Assembly (NCBI GenBank): GCA_019352875.1
Contig: JAAAFW010000015.1
Span: 430,192 to 494,191 of the forward strand
Length of the DNA: 64,000 nt
Direction: 5' to 3'
From: Pedobacter cryoconitis
GTDB lineage: Bacteria > Bacteroidota > Bacteroidia > Sphingobacteriales > Sphingobacteriaceae
Shown: in pieces, positions 33,825 to 43,221 of the stretch
How the letters are laid out: every line of letters begins with the position of its first letter
Position numbering within the stretch: position 1 is the stretch's first letter
Translations under genes and position numbers: made by a program
The notes under the pieces: generated by a model
What the model was told of the DNA's origin: nothing
What the model saw: only the letters and a program-made list of their open reading frames with translations
The model's database searches: none

Positions 33825-34892
33825 ATGAAATACTACTTACTCGTTGTTTGTCTCTTATTGATTAGCCCGAATCTGTTTTCCCAGGACAAAAATCTTAATG
33901 ACTTTATTGAAAAATATGCCAGCCAGCAAGACTTTAATGGAACCGTCTTAGTACAAAAAGGGTCGGGCCCCCTCTTATATCATCAAAGCTTTGGAATTGC
34001 TGAACGCGCATTTAACACCGCTATAACCAATCAAACAATATATCAGGTCTGTTCGATTACCAAAACATTCACAGCTGTTTTAATTCTTCAGCTGGCAGAA
34101 AAAGAAAAGATTAATTTAAATAAAAAGATTATTGACTATCTACCTGCCTATAAAGGTGAGGCAGGCGCCAAAGTATCTATTCACCAGTTGTTAAATCATA
34201 CCTCTGGAATGAAAAATATAGATACGGCCAAAGATGCAAATTTTATGAAATACGGTATAGGATTCTTCCATACCCCATATACGTTAGATGAAATCGTTAC
34301 TAAATTTTGTTCAGATCCACTCGTTAATGAACCGGGGACGAAATTCGATTATAACAACGGAGAATATATGATCTTAGGTAGGATTCTGGAAGAACTTTAT
34401 AAGATGTCATATGAGCAGATTTTAAATCAGCAGATTCTTGTTCCATTAGGCATGAATAACTCAGGTTTACTTTCTCACTATAAATTGATAAAAAACCTGG
34501 CTACGCCTTATTACAGAAGCGCCACTCAAAGTATAATTCCTAACCTCCCCATATTTGTGGAAGATTTCTCTGCTTCCGGCGCCATGTATTCTTCTACAGC
34601 AGACCTGATTAAGTTTAATAATGCTCTTTTTGATTACAAACTGATTAAAAAAGAAACTCTGGATCAGCTTCTAACTCCCGGACTGGATGAATATGGTTAC
34701 AGTGTCTGGATTAGAGGAGGCAAAGGCCCGGATGTCAAGTATAAACGTATGGAGCGATATGGAAGGATAATGGGTGCAAATGCCGCCTGGTTCCACTATT
34801 TGAATAGTAATGTAACCGTTATTATATTGTCCAATACGAACTTTACCGACTTAGGTGATTTTGCCAGAAAAATCGGACAGTTCATTTTTTAA
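33825..34892 (+). CDS. Exported serine hydrolase, beta-lactamase (class C-like) family
   Basis: A 355-residue penicillin-binding-like hydrolase. Signal peptide (YYLLVVCLLLISPNLFS). The SxxK motif is CSITKTF, the YxN motif is FDYNNGEY, and the third motif region reads GRIMGANAAWF in place of a clear HTG. This matches the wider 'serine hydrolase' group that includes D-aminopeptidases and esterases, so true beta-lactamase activity should not be assumed. It lies 84 bp before an AraC gene on the same strand. Confidence 0.88.
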   Translation: MKYYLLVVCLLLISPNLFSQDKNLNDFIEKYASQQDFNGTVLVQKGSGPLLYHQSFGIAERAFNTAITNQTIYQVCSITKTFTAVLILQLAEKEKINLNKKIIDYLPAYKGEAGAKVSIHQLLNHTSGMKNIDTAKDANFMKYGIGFFHTPYTLDEIVTKFCSDPLVNEPGTKFDYNNGEYMILGRILEELYKMSYEQILNQQILVPLGMNNSGLLSHYKLIKNLATPYYRSATQSIIPNLPIFVEDFSASGAMYSSTADLIKFNNALFDYKLIKKETLDQLLTPGLDEYGYSVWIRGGKGPDVKYKRMERYGRIMGANAAWFHYLNSNVTVIILSNTNFTDLGDFARKIGQFIF

Positions 34893-34976
34893 TTTGATTC
34901 ATCTAATGAATTTTAATCCGCTATTTTTACCGTTCAGATCTGAGATCGTACCAGCCCCTCACTTTGGCTAATAACT

Positions 34977-35834
34977 ATGGTAATAGACTATAAGAAAATT
35001 GACCTATTTGGAAAATCATTTATTCAAAAAATAGTATTACAGCCGCCCTTTAAATTTGCTTTTCCTATATCAGAACAAGCTTGTTTCTTATATATGAATG
35101 AGGGTGAGATGCAATATCAATTCGATGACGAACAGGTAAATATTCCAACTAATTATTCGCTATTTCTAAATTGCATAGACTCGGGACGACAAATACATAA
35201 TACCAGTTCAACTAGTAATGGAGAAATTGTAATAGTCACTTTCCACCCCGATATCTTAAAGAAAATATACGACAGAGAGCTTCCTATGTTGCTTCAACGA
35301 CCTGGAAGTATAATATCCAATCTATCAAGTGAAAAAATAAATAATGACTTTCTAATACAAAAGTATATTGAGGGGCTCTTATTTTACTTTGAAAACCCGT
35401 CATTAGTAAATGAGGATATTCTGATCTTAAAATTAAAGGAAATCATTCTGTTACTATCACAAACACGCAATGCCGAATCGATACAAGTGATACTATCACA
35501 ACTTTTTTCACCGGTAACCTATTCTTTCAAACAAATAATAGAAGCCCATATTTTTTTACAAGTCGGAGTCGAAGAGTTAGCACGAAAAGCCAATTTAAGC
35601 GTTTCGTCATTTAAAAGAGAATTTTCAAAATTGTACAATGACTCCCCTGCAAATTATATTAAAAACCAAAGGCTGGAGAAAGCTGCAAAACTACTTTTAG
35701 CTTCTGACAATCGGGTCACAGATATTGCCCTTGATTGTGGATTTAATGATTTGGCAAATTTCACTAAAAGCTTCCATGATAAGTACAATGTTACACCGAC
35801 TAATTATCGGTCAAAGCTAAATGATAAACAGTAA
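34977..35834 (+). CDS. AraC family transcriptional regulator
   Basis: A 285-residue protein. The C-terminal HTHs are VEELARKANLSVSSFKREFSKLYND and VTDIALDCGFNDLANFTKSFHDKYN; the N-terminal ~150 residues are a cupin-like sensor (CFLYMNEGEMQYQFDD). It belongs to the ExsA-like group. The preceding hydrolase gene is a plausible target, but no repeat was seen in the 84-bp gap. Confidence 0.9.
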   Translation: MVIDYKKIDLFGKSFIQKIVLQPPFKFAFPISEQACFLYMNEGEMQYQFDDEQVNIPTNYSLFLNCIDSGRQIHNTSSTSNGEIVIVTFHPDILKKIYDRELPMLLQRPGSIISNLSSEKINNDFLIQKYIEGLLFYFENPSLVNEDILILKLKEIILLLSQTRNAESIQVILSQLFSPVTYSFKQIIEAHIFLQVGVEELARKANLSVSSFKREFSKLYNDSPANYIKNQRLEKAAKLLLASDNRVTDIALDCGFNDLANFTKSFHDKYNVTPTNYRSKLNDKQ

Positions 35835-36176
35835 GTGAGAGTCGTTGCTCCCCCATTTTGGTTATCAGCCAGAATTTAGCTAACGCTCTCAGCCACTTTG
35901 TTCCGACGTCTCAGGATACGTGCCTTTTCTAAGAATCCCCTTTTCGACACTTCATTTAACAGGCATTAGCATAGTTCCTCTGCCCAGGGTCCACTATTAT
36001 TACTGGATTTTTGCAGCAACAGTTCAAACCTGTACATAGTTCCCGCGAAATTAGCATCATTGAAGAGACTGAAGGTTGTGTGTGACCTAAATTGCCAAAT
36101 AATTGAGCCAATCCACAAAGTTCTCTTCTCTTTTCTTCGCCAACTTTGTGACATGAAATAATGGGTATCTACCTAT
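35835..36176. other. Intergenic stretch, possibly decayed sequence
   Basis: About 340 bases. Minus-strand readings in different frames give protein-like pieces (for example GPWAEELC and KARILRRRNKVAES), as in a gene with several frameshifts, but no family was recognised. No repeat or strong hairpin was seen. Confidence 0.3.
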
Positions 36177-36719
36177 ATGTTCAATAAAATCTTATTTAAT
36201 CAAACAACTTTAAATCTTACAGTCATGGGCCTTTCAACCTTAGGAATTTTTCACACTATTATTGGTGTAATTACCATTGGTGCAGCAATAGTATCTTTTA
36301 TAAAATACAGTAAAATCAAATTGGCAGAATTATCCGGAAAAATATATCTCTACGGAACTATAATTACTTCATTAACTGCATTAGGTATTTCAAAGCACGG
36401 TGGATTTAATCCAGGCCATGCTTTTTCAATATTAATTTTGATCTTAGTGTTAGTAGCCTATTTTCTTTATTCAAAGAAAATAGGAAATAACCGTAGCCGA
36501 TATTTTGAAAACTTTTTCCTATCATTTAGCTTTTTTCTATCCTGGCTTCCTACCGTTAATGAAACATTTACACGGATTCCAATTGGTCATCCTTTAGCAA
36601 AGGCACCGAGCGACCCGATAATTGGTAAAACACTACTTGTTATCTTAATATTGTTTATTCTTGGCTCTATCTATCAATTTAGAAAACAAAAGAAAATAAA
36701 TACTGATGGAGGTCTTTAA
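36177..36719 (+). CDS. Small integral membrane protein
   Basis: A 180-residue protein with about five membrane helices (LGIFHTIIGVITIGAAIVSFI, IYLYGTIITSLTALG, AFSILILILVLVAYFLY, FFLSFSFFLSWLP, LLVILILFILGSIY). It resembles DUF2306-like membrane proteins without a confident match. The start is uncertain: ATG 36177, or the ATG at 36225 (MGLSTLGIFHT), which begins just before the first helix. Confidence 0.7.
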   Translation: MFNKILFNQTTLNLTVMGLSTLGIFHTIIGVITIGAAIVSFIKYSKIKLAELSGKIYLYGTIITSLTALGISKHGGFNPGHAFSILILILVLVAYFLYSKKIGNNRSRYFENFFLSFSFFLSWLPTVNETFTRIPIGHPLAKAPSDPIIGKTLLVILILFILGSIYQFRKQKKINTDGGL

Positions 36720-36857
36720 GACTACCGGGTGAATCACCGGCACCAACAATCACACTTTCCTTCGTACTTGCAATAATAGAAGTAATATCATTAAATTTGC
36801 CGCCGAAATAAACACGGTGCAGAGAGCCCGGAATACTTTAAACTACACGAATAACGA

Positions 36858-37124
36858 ATGGAAAAGAACGACTTTGCATCGATCTGGCTGGAGGAAAGCG
36901 GCAATCCCGCTATAGCGGAATTAGCACAGCTGAATCTGGACGTTGCTGGTAAAACAGCAAAAACATTAGCTGATAAAAATCTTTCAGCAAATGATCTTGC
37001 AGTCTCACTGGATATCAATCCAGATGAAGTCAATAGATGGCTGACGGGAAGACATACCTTTAGTATAAAGATAATACAGGAAATTTCTGATATACTGACA
37101 GGTTATTCTACGCAATCGGAATAA
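36858..37124 (+). CDS. Xre/HigA-like helix-turn-helix protein
   Basis: An 88-residue protein with a Cro/C1-type HTH: AKTLADKNLSANDLAVSLDINPDEVNRWLTGRHTFSIKIIQEISDILTG. The length and the N-terminal helical segment resemble antitoxin-type Xre proteins, but no toxin gene lies on either side (a membrane protein precedes it and DUF3995 follows). It is probably a solitary regulator. Confidence 0.8.
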   Translation: MEKNDFASIWLEESGNPAIAELAQLNLDVAGKTAKTLADKNLSANDLAVSLDINPDEVNRWLTGRHTFSIKIIQEISDILTGYSTQSE

Positions 37125-37264
37125 TAGACTAAAACCGCACACAGTTAGCAGTAAAACCGCCTGTATATGGCAATAAATTAAATGCAGTAATCTGGATAGT
37201 GCCCGTAATAATTTATTAAAACATAAAGATTAAATTTGGAGTGTAAAAATGATCTATAGAAACA

Positions 37265-37699
37265 ATGATATTTGTATTAGTCGCTATTAACACCCTGGTT
37301 TTCCTTTTTCTTTCATTTTTACATATCTATTGGGGCTTCGGCGGAACATGGGGTTTAAAAAACACATTACCAGTTAGGGTAAGCGGCGAGCTGGCTTTAA
37401 AACCTAGTAAGTTTGGAACCGTGATTGTAGGGATGGGACTGTCCTTATTCGCTTTTATTACGCTGGCGAATATTGGATTTGCAGACCAACTAATAGATAG
37501 AAGACACATTCATACCGCGACTTATATTATTGCAGGAATATTCAGCCTGCGTGCGATCGGAGATTTCAAATATGTTGGATTCATGAAAAGTATTAAGGGA
37601 ACTGAGTTTGCAAAGGAAGACACCAGGACGTATGTTCCACTTTGCCTTGTACTTTCTTTATTCAGCTTATCTATTCCATTACTGACCTGCGAATCTTAA
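37265..37699 (+). CDS. DUF3995 membrane protein
   Basis: A 144-residue protein with four membrane helices. HIYWGFGGTWGLKNTLP near the N-terminus and IIAGIFSLRAIGDFKYVGF in the third segment are typical of DUF3995, a family of unknown function. It is convergent with the rpiA-like gene with 23 bp between the stops. Confidence 0.85.
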   Translation: MIFVLVAINTLVFLFLSFLHIYWGFGGTWGLKNTLPVRVSGELALKPSKFGTVIVGMGLSLFAFITLANIGFADQLIDRRHIHTATYIIAGIFSLRAIGDFKYVGFMKSIKGTEFAKEDTRTYVPLCLVLSLFSLSIPLLTCES

Positions 37700-37722
37700 A
37701 TTTTCTGGATTAACAAACTCTA

Positions 37723-38415
37723 TCACTCCGCTGCCAAAATTTTTATACCGTCCGGCGTTGCTATAATAACCTTAGATGCTATTTGGTAAAACAAAGAGTG
37801 ATCTAAAACACCAGGTAAAGATTTAATAGTCGCATTTAGAGCGCCAAGTTCTGGTAAGGTATCAAAATATACATCAAGCAGGAAATTTCCATTAGCGGAG
37901 ATAACAGGGGCATTTGTCTCACCATTCGCCCGTATACTTAGTCTAACCTGGTATTTGCTAAATAAAGATTCAATTGTGCTGGTAACGAATGTAAGTGCGT
38001 TTGGAAGCAGTTCTACGCAGAGAGGGAAAGTTGTATTAAGAACCGGAACAGATTTATCCTTATCCACCAGTATAATGAATTCCTTTGCCATCGTAGCGCA
38101 TATTTTTTCGTCAGTATGAATACCGGCACCGCTTTTCAAGGCATTTAAATCGTCATCAACCTGATCACAGCCATCAAAATGATAGTCGATTTCACTCAAC
38201 TCACTATAATCGAGGCAAGTCAGACTGCGACTCTGAAGAAGTTTAGCTGTTTGCAGTGACGGGGTCACAAAGCTCATAGAGTCTTTAAAGCTTACTTCTT
38301 GGTAGATAAGATCTACGAGATGACCGATAGTAGCTCCTGCTCCCAGTCCAATAATCTGATTCGGTTTTAAGAAGGATAATGCTGCCCTTGCTGCGTCTTT
38401 TTTTAATTCACTCAT
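37723..38415 (-). CDS. rpiA: Ribose-5-phosphate isomerase A (divergent)
   Basis: A 230-residue RpiA-family protein that would interconvert ribose 5-phosphate and ribulose 5-phosphate in the pentose phosphate pathway. The N-terminal IIGLGAGATIGHLVD, the acidic motif DGCDQVDDDLNALKSGAG and the TDEKI motif align with the enzyme's active-site blocks. The usual DGADE and KGGGG are changed to DGCDQ and KSGAG, though the two Asp, the Lys and the Glu are retained. It could be a secondary paralogue with a different substrate. Confidence 0.82.
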   Translation of the reverse strand: MSELKKDAARAALSFLKPNQIIGLGAGATIGHLVDLIYQEVSFKDSMSFVTPSLQTAKLLQSRSLTCLDYSELSEIDYHFDGCDQVDDDLNALKSGAGIHTDEKICATMAKEFIILVDKDKSVPVLNTTFPLCVELLPNALTFVTSTIESLFSKYQVRLSIRANGETNAPVISANGNFLLDVYFDTLPELGALNATIKSLPGVLDHSLFYQIASKVIIATPDGIKILAAE

Positions 38416-38459
38416 TTGATTTTATACTCTTAATTACCGATTTACCTGCTGCAATATTA

Positions 38460-40028
38460 TCAAATAATGTCAGATAATGAAAGTGCAAAAAGGATTAGGC
38501 GGCCATAGACCACGTCAATATGTTGCCCCCAACTTGAGTTTAAATAGATAACATCTGCCTTTTTGTGTTTAATCAAATCATTCTTCAGGTGAAAACCCAG
38601 GAATGCCATTTCATTATCGGAACGGTAATACCTGCTGAATTTTGTACGTTTCTCTATGTAGTCGATCAATTTTGCTGGTGTCTGCAGCAACGTGGTCATC
38701 GCTTCGAAATCAAACACATTAACTACCATTGGAGTCTCAGGAAGATCTTTATCAAAAAAGATATTGGTCTGGTGCGCGATTGCTGGATAATTGTCGAGTG
38801 AGATCAAAATAATGTTACAGTTATACTTTTGTTGATTCAGTACCAGCGTTTTTTTTCCATCCCATTGAAAACTAAAATTTGCGCTGTCCAGGATCGCTCT
38901 CTTGGAGATTAGTGCCTGTTCATAAGCTTTCCCTGCAGCCTTTTTAAAATCATCCCGGATGGCTTCTATATTTCCTTTTTTTGATAAGGAGGTCAATTTT
39001 TTAGCTTTAATTTGGAAGATCAGGGCTTGATCTCCTGAAATAGCCAGGATATCAATATCCGTCACCCGGTTCTTTCCTGCCTTGATGATAACGTTCTTGT
39101 ATACCTGCTCTTGTCCGAAAACCTTTACTGCCTGCTGATAAACTATTTCTTCCGCTGCGTCTCCCCTGTTTTCGAATGCCGTTTCCTGATATTGTTTGTC
39201 TGCTGCCATCCAGTAATAAGGTGACTCCCATAGTGCTTCCATAATAAAATATGGAACAGGGATAAATAATTTACCATCTGCCAGTTTAACAATTGGTTTT
39301 TCCATGAACTTATTGAAATCACCAACATCTGTAAGGCTGAATTGAGCAGCTTCTTCTTTAGTGATGGTCAAATTATCAATGATATTTTGGAATCGGGGGT
39401 TATTGTTATTCAGTGCATTAGCCTCAAAAATAAAAACTTCCTGTACCATTCCTGGTCGGCCTTCATTAAGTCCTAATTCGTATTTGTCCAACTGCTGCTG
39501 ACATTGTTGCCTCACATGGGTGAAAAATGCAGGAATCACATACAGGTCGATTTTCTTTTTATCTAGTAACCAAATACGATCCCGCTCATATTTTGACACA
39601 ATCCACTTCATATACTGGAGGTCAAAACCACCGGTACCAGCATAGAAAAATGCCTCTTTCAGGTTTTTACCAAAATCAAGCTCAAAGTTCATCTTTTCAC
39701 CTGTACCCATTTCTGTTTTAATACCTTGTGAAAAGATACATTGATGCAGTTCCTTCAGTAATTTGTAAGTCTTTTTCGTTACTGCATCGTCAGGAGCTTT
39801 AACTTCCTCGGTATGCAGGTCTGCATTCTTCGCCCAGTACCCCATGAGGAGTGCCATCTCGTTATAGTTCAAATTTTCATATAAGTTCCTTGTGCTTAGA
39901 TCTTCAATATATCCGCAAAAATCCGTGTAAGAGATGGCAGCAAGGGTATTGAGGTAACCTGGAGTTGCAGTTAGCATTTCTATATCAGCAAGAATCTCCG
40001 GTTCTGTGCGTATTGGTTTATTTGGCAT
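38460..40028 (-). CDS. Hypothetical protein with PD-(D/E)XK-like nuclease core
   Basis: A 522-residue protein. The N-terminal ~280 residues are not recognised. Residues 285-345 contain FENRGDAAEEIVYQQA (Glu 293/294), VTDIDILAI (Asp 326) and ALIFQIKAKKL (QxK at 339-341). This is the E-D-QxK pattern of Mrr/NERD-type PD-(D/E)XK folds. No signal peptide. Encoded 44 bp upstream of rpiA on the same strand, with no methylase or other defence gene nearby. Nuclease activity is inferred from motif order only. Confidence 0.6.
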   Translation of the reverse strand: MPNKPIRTEPEILADIEMLTATPGYLNTLAAISYTDFCGYIEDLSTRNLYENLNYNEMALLMGYWAKNADLHTEEVKAPDDAVTKKTYKLLKELHQCIFSQGIKTEMGTGEKMNFELDFGKNLKEAFFYAGTGGFDLQYMKWIVSKYERDRIWLLDKKKIDLYVIPAFFTHVRQQCQQQLDKYELGLNEGRPGMVQEVFIFEANALNNNNPRFQNIIDNLTITKEEAAQFSLTDVGDFNKFMEKPIVKLADGKLFIPVPYFIMEALWESPYYWMAADKQYQETAFENRGDAAEEIVYQQAVKVFGQEQVYKNVIIKAGKNRVTDIDILAISGDQALIFQIKAKKLTSLSKKGNIEAIRDDFKKAAGKAYEQALISKRAILDSANFSFQWDGKKTLVLNQQKYNCNIILISLDNYPAIAHQTNIFFDKDLPETPMVVNVFDFEAMTTLLQTPAKLIDYIEKRTKFSRYYRSDNEMAFLGFHLKNDLIKHKKADVIYLNSSWGQHIDVVYGRLILFALSLSDII

Positions 40029-40136
40029 AATTTGATATTCTCACTAATTTCGACAAATTGCGTTTAAATCACTTCTCCTGAACTAACAAGCTTTCCAAAG
40101 GTTTTTGTAAATTAACGCTTGATATTCGAAAACCAC

Positions 40137-41690
40137 ATGAAGAAATTATTGTTTTTGCTATTACTGGTGCATCAGGGATGGACGCAATCAGTTGCGAATT
40201 CTTTACAACGACCAAAACAACCTCTTGACAGCATGTCTATTTACAACCGGCAGCTACATCCTAAAGAGATGAAGCAGGATCTTGAAATATTCCTTGATAT
40301 CCGTAAAAAAGCCAATTCAGGTCTTTATCGCTATCGAACTCAAAATCAGATTGACAGCATCTACAAATGGGCTTTTAAAGAGGTGCGTAAGCCGATGTCT
40401 ACGATCGATTTTTACAAAATAATTTTGCAGCTGACTGATTTTGAAGGAAGCTGCCATAATTATACAGAACCTCAGGCCAGCCTCGTCAGTTATTTTAATC
40501 GACAGCGCGGCTTCTTTCCCTTTGCACTTAAATATATTGAGGGAAATATGGTTTTTAACAGCAAATCAGATAAAATTCCTGTAGGATCCCGGGTGACTAG
40601 TATTAATGGTCTTGCAGACAAGAAACTGATGCAATCCTTTTATAAATATCTAACTGCAGATGGGTTTAATCAGACGCAAAAGCTATCGGGAAGTGTAAAT
40701 GGAAGTTATGGATTACGTTACCTTTACGAATACGGCATCAATGATAAATTCACCATCGGATTTATACCTCCCGGAGCGACTGGACAGCAAACTGTGACGG
40801 TTCCAGCTGTATCGTTGGAAGAGAGAAAGGCTAATCTCGCCTTGCGCCACAGTGCACCTGTCGACAGTGTGATTGATTACAATGTGCAGCCCAAATACGG
40901 TTATAAGATGGTAAATTCTTCAACTGGTTTGTTAAACCTGCGTATATTCTCTATGGCTTCCGGAACAGACGACCCGGCATTTCCAATATATGTCTCGTTT
41001 ATAGACAGTGTATTCCGGTCGCTCAGCGACAACAACATACCCAATCTCATTCTGGATATCCGCGGCAATCCTGGCGGTAGTGATCCTACTTATGAACAAC
41101 CGATGATGTATCTCACGGATTCAACCTTCAAAGAAAACACACTGGCCTATACTATCTTTGATAATGGCATTCCATACGAAGAATATTTTTGGGGAATATC
41201 TACTGCAATAAAGATGGATTCGGCAGATAAAGCTGATGGAAAACGAATGCTGAAGGATTATTTTCCGGCAATGCACAATGGCAGGAATCTACAGAACGTT
41301 AAGTATAACCCAGTTTATCATCCTAAACAGCCTGGTTTTAAAGGAAAATTATATTTGCTAATCGATGAAAATGTAGCATCTGCAGCCTCCCACCTAGCTT
41401 CCCTTGTAAAAGCGTATGCACGCGATGTAACCATTGTTGGAGTAGAAACGGTAGGTGGTTATTATGGGCATAATGGCCATATGTCATTGATATACGAACT
41501 TCCTCATTCAAAATTAAAGACTAAGTTCTCTACCGTTTTCGTTGAGCAAGATGCGCCGTTAAAGGCAGACCAGCCGATTGGGCGGGGCATTATTCCCACT
41601 GACACTGTATGGCCTACTTTCACTGATTTTATGCAAAACCGGGATACACAGATGGAATATGTGCTTAAGCTAATCACTGAGAAACGCTGA
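40137..41690 (+). CDS. Exported S41 family peptidase
   Basis: A 517-residue protein from the ATG at 40137, which gives a signal peptide (KKLLFLLLLVHQGWTQS); the TTG at 40119 adds a polar leader and is rejected. The C-terminal tail-specific protease core contains LILDIRGNPGGSDPTY and LLIDENVASAASHLA with the catalytic serine, followed by GVETVGGYYG. Substrate unknown. It is followed 20 bp later by an AraC gene. Confidence 0.88.
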   Translation: MKKLLFLLLLVHQGWTQSVANSLQRPKQPLDSMSIYNRQLHPKEMKQDLEIFLDIRKKANSGLYRYRTQNQIDSIYKWAFKEVRKPMSTIDFYKIILQLTDFEGSCHNYTEPQASLVSYFNRQRGFFPFALKYIEGNMVFNSKSDKIPVGSRVTSINGLADKKLMQSFYKYLTADGFNQTQKLSGSVNGSYGLRYLYEYGINDKFTIGFIPPGATGQQTVTVPAVSLEERKANLALRHSAPVDSVIDYNVQPKYGYKMVNSSTGLLNLRIFSMASGTDDPAFPIYVSFIDSVFRSLSDNNIPNLILDIRGNPGGSDPTYEQPMMYLTDSTFKENTLAYTIFDNGIPYEEYFWGISTAIKMDSADKADGKRMLKDYFPAMHNGRNLQNVKYNPVYHPKQPGFKGKLYLLIDENVASAASHLASLVKAYARDVTIVGVETVGGYYGHNGHMSLIYELPHSKLKTKFSTVFVEQDAPLKADQPIGRGIIPTDTVWPTFTDFMQNRDTQMEYVLKLITEKR

Positions 41691-41710
41691 AAACAATTAA
41701 TGTAATTGAT

Positions 41711-42481
41711 ATGACGAATTTATCCTATGAAATTAAACAACCTGCCAGACAGGAACTGCGTCCCTATATCAACAGATGTATTCATTTTTCTTCTTTAAAT
41801 GAGAGTGGCGTACAAAAAAGTTTATGGCCAGAACCGAATATAGTATTGCTATTCAATTTCACCCGAACAAAGCTCAATAAAGAAATTTGTTCTGAAGTTG
41901 TTGTAGTTGGACTTCACGATGCAGTATATTCCATACAGCCGGAAGGTGATGAAGTGGACATTATTATCCTTCATTTTGCTGGTATTGGGTTTTCTTTTCT
42001 CAGTAAAAAAAATGCTATTAACATTACTGGGAGAACTATCAATGCAAAAGATGTTTTTGGAGAGGCCATAACGAATCTTTTCGATGAAATGCGGTTAACA
42101 AATATCATAGATGAGCGACAAGTGATGTTGGACAATTTTTTTCTTCCATTGTTAGAAAAACCCAAGGCATCATTTCCATATTTAGGAAAGCTTGCGGGTG
42201 CCCTCCAGTCCGATCCAGAATTTAGCATACCGCAAGATACCGGTATAACTTACCGCCATTTGTCCAGAATTTTCAAACAAAGAATTGGTGTAAATATCAA
42301 AACTTTCAGACGCTTATGCAGATTTGAAATAGCAAAAACATTGTTGATTAAAGAAGAAGGTAATTCTCTAACTGAGATTGGATATGAATCTGCTTATTAT
42401 GACCAAGCCCATTTTGCAAAAGACTTTAAAAAACTCTCTGGACTCAGAGCTAAGTATTTTGAGCCACTTTGCTTCATTTAA
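41711..42481 (+). CDS. AraC family transcriptional regulator (DUF6597-type sensor)
   Basis: A 256-residue protein. The N-terminal domain (RPYINRCIHFSSLNESGVQKSLWPEPN) is the type seen in AraC regulators with a DUF6597-like sensor. The C-terminal HTH has GITYRHLSRIFKQRIGVNIKTFRRLCRFEIA and LTEIGYESAYYDQAHFAKDFKKLSG. Transcribed in the same direction as the S41 gene; the two may be co-transcribed. Confidence 0.9.
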   Translation: MTNLSYEIKQPARQELRPYINRCIHFSSLNESGVQKSLWPEPNIVLLFNFTRTKLNKEICSEVVVVGLHDAVYSIQPEGDEVDIIILHFAGIGFSFLSKKNAINITGRTINAKDVFGEAITNLFDEMRLTNIIDERQVMLDNFFLPLLEKPKASFPYLGKLAGALQSDPEFSIPQDTGITYRHLSRIFKQRIGVNIKTFRRLCRFEIAKTLLIKEEGNSLTEIGYESAYYDQAHFAKDFKKLSGLRAKYFEPLCFI

Positions 42482-42550
42482 TTTCCAATGTCCGCTGCAT
42501 ACAATTTTCAACATTTAATATGCTATAATTTTGCTGCATAATTAAAAAAA

Positions 42551-43063
42551 ATGAAAACAATTATTTATGTGGCTGTTTCAGTCAACGGACAAATCTTGTT
42601 AGCAGATGCTGACAATTATCAAACGCCTGTCGAAGTATTGCAGGATTGTATCTCCTTGATCCATCAAACAGGAAATATGGTGGTCGGTTTAAAGACATAT
42701 AACCTTTTCTTTAGCAATCCTAATGCGAAAGCGGCGTTTGATGGAATTGAAATTACTGTACTTTCAAATAGTAAACAACCCGATATTGAAGGTGTTACCT
42801 TTTTAAAGAATATAAAAGATGTCATAGACTTTTATAAATCTAAAGGGCACACAAAAATTTTTGTAGCTGGAGGAGCGAATACTTACCAGTCTTTTATTAA
42901 CGAAGGACATGTAGATGAACTTTATGTCAACTATCTTCCTGTACTTACATCTGGAGGAGCTGCGCTCATGACTAATGCAGCACTTAATAAAACATTTACT
43001 CTGGCAGCACACAAATTGATCTCTACAGATATATATCAACTACATTACAAAACAGATCTGTAA
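42551..43063 (+). CDS. Dihydrofolate reductase/RibD-C family protein
   Basis: A 170-residue intact member of the DHFR-like superfamily: IYVAVSVNGQILLAD, then VVGLKTYNLFF, KIFVAGGANTYQSFINEGHVDELYVNYLP. These proteins bind NADPH, but most are not true dihydrofolate reductases. It is related to the interrupted gene at 14958. Preceded by 69 bp with a TATAATTTTG stretch (42522-42531) that resembles a -7 element. Confidence 0.85.
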   Translation: MKTIIYVAVSVNGQILLADADNYQTPVEVLQDCISLIHQTGNMVVGLKTYNLFFSNPNAKAAFDGIEITVLSNSKQPDIEGVTFLKNIKDVIDFYKSKGHTKIFVAGGANTYQSFINEGHVDELYVNYLPVLTSGGAALMTNAALNKTFTLAAHKLISTDIYQLHYKTDL

Positions 43064-43146
43064 TATTTCAAGGTATAATCTGGCTAATTAAACGACAATT
43101 CTTCTTGGAACGAAGGGTTTGGTTGTTCAACTAAACACTGCTAAAA

Positions 43147-43188
43147 AATGGGAAAGAGCTGTTCTGTACAATCTCGCTCTTTCCCATT
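43147..43188. terminator. Bidirectional terminator-like hairpin
   Basis: AATGGGAAAGAGC and GCTCTTTCCCATT form a perfect 13-bp stem with a 16-base loop, between the convergent DHFR-family and TolC genes. The upstream A-run (CTAAAAAATG) would serve as the T-run for the leftward transcript. Confidence 0.75.
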
Positions 43189-43221
43189 CTAAATACTTAA
43201 CCGGTCGACGCTCATATTCAA

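Noticed and set aside
33825..34892. Beta-lactamase resistance gene
   Set aside because: SxxK and YxN are present, but the third motif is not a clear KTG/HTG, and the wider serine hydrolase group has other functions.
35966..36154. 62-codon minus-strand frame in the 35.8-36.2 kb gap
   Set aside because: Protein-like words appear in several frames, but no family was recognised, so a pseudogene call would be guesswork.
36720..36857. Minus-strand reading HRVYFGGKFNDITSII in the gap before the Xre gene
   Set aside because: It looks protein-like but is short, has no start, and matches no family I can name.
36858..37124. Xre-type protein as the antitoxin of a toxin-antitoxin pair
   Set aside because: Neither neighbour resembles a HigB, RES or HipA toxin; both are membrane proteins.
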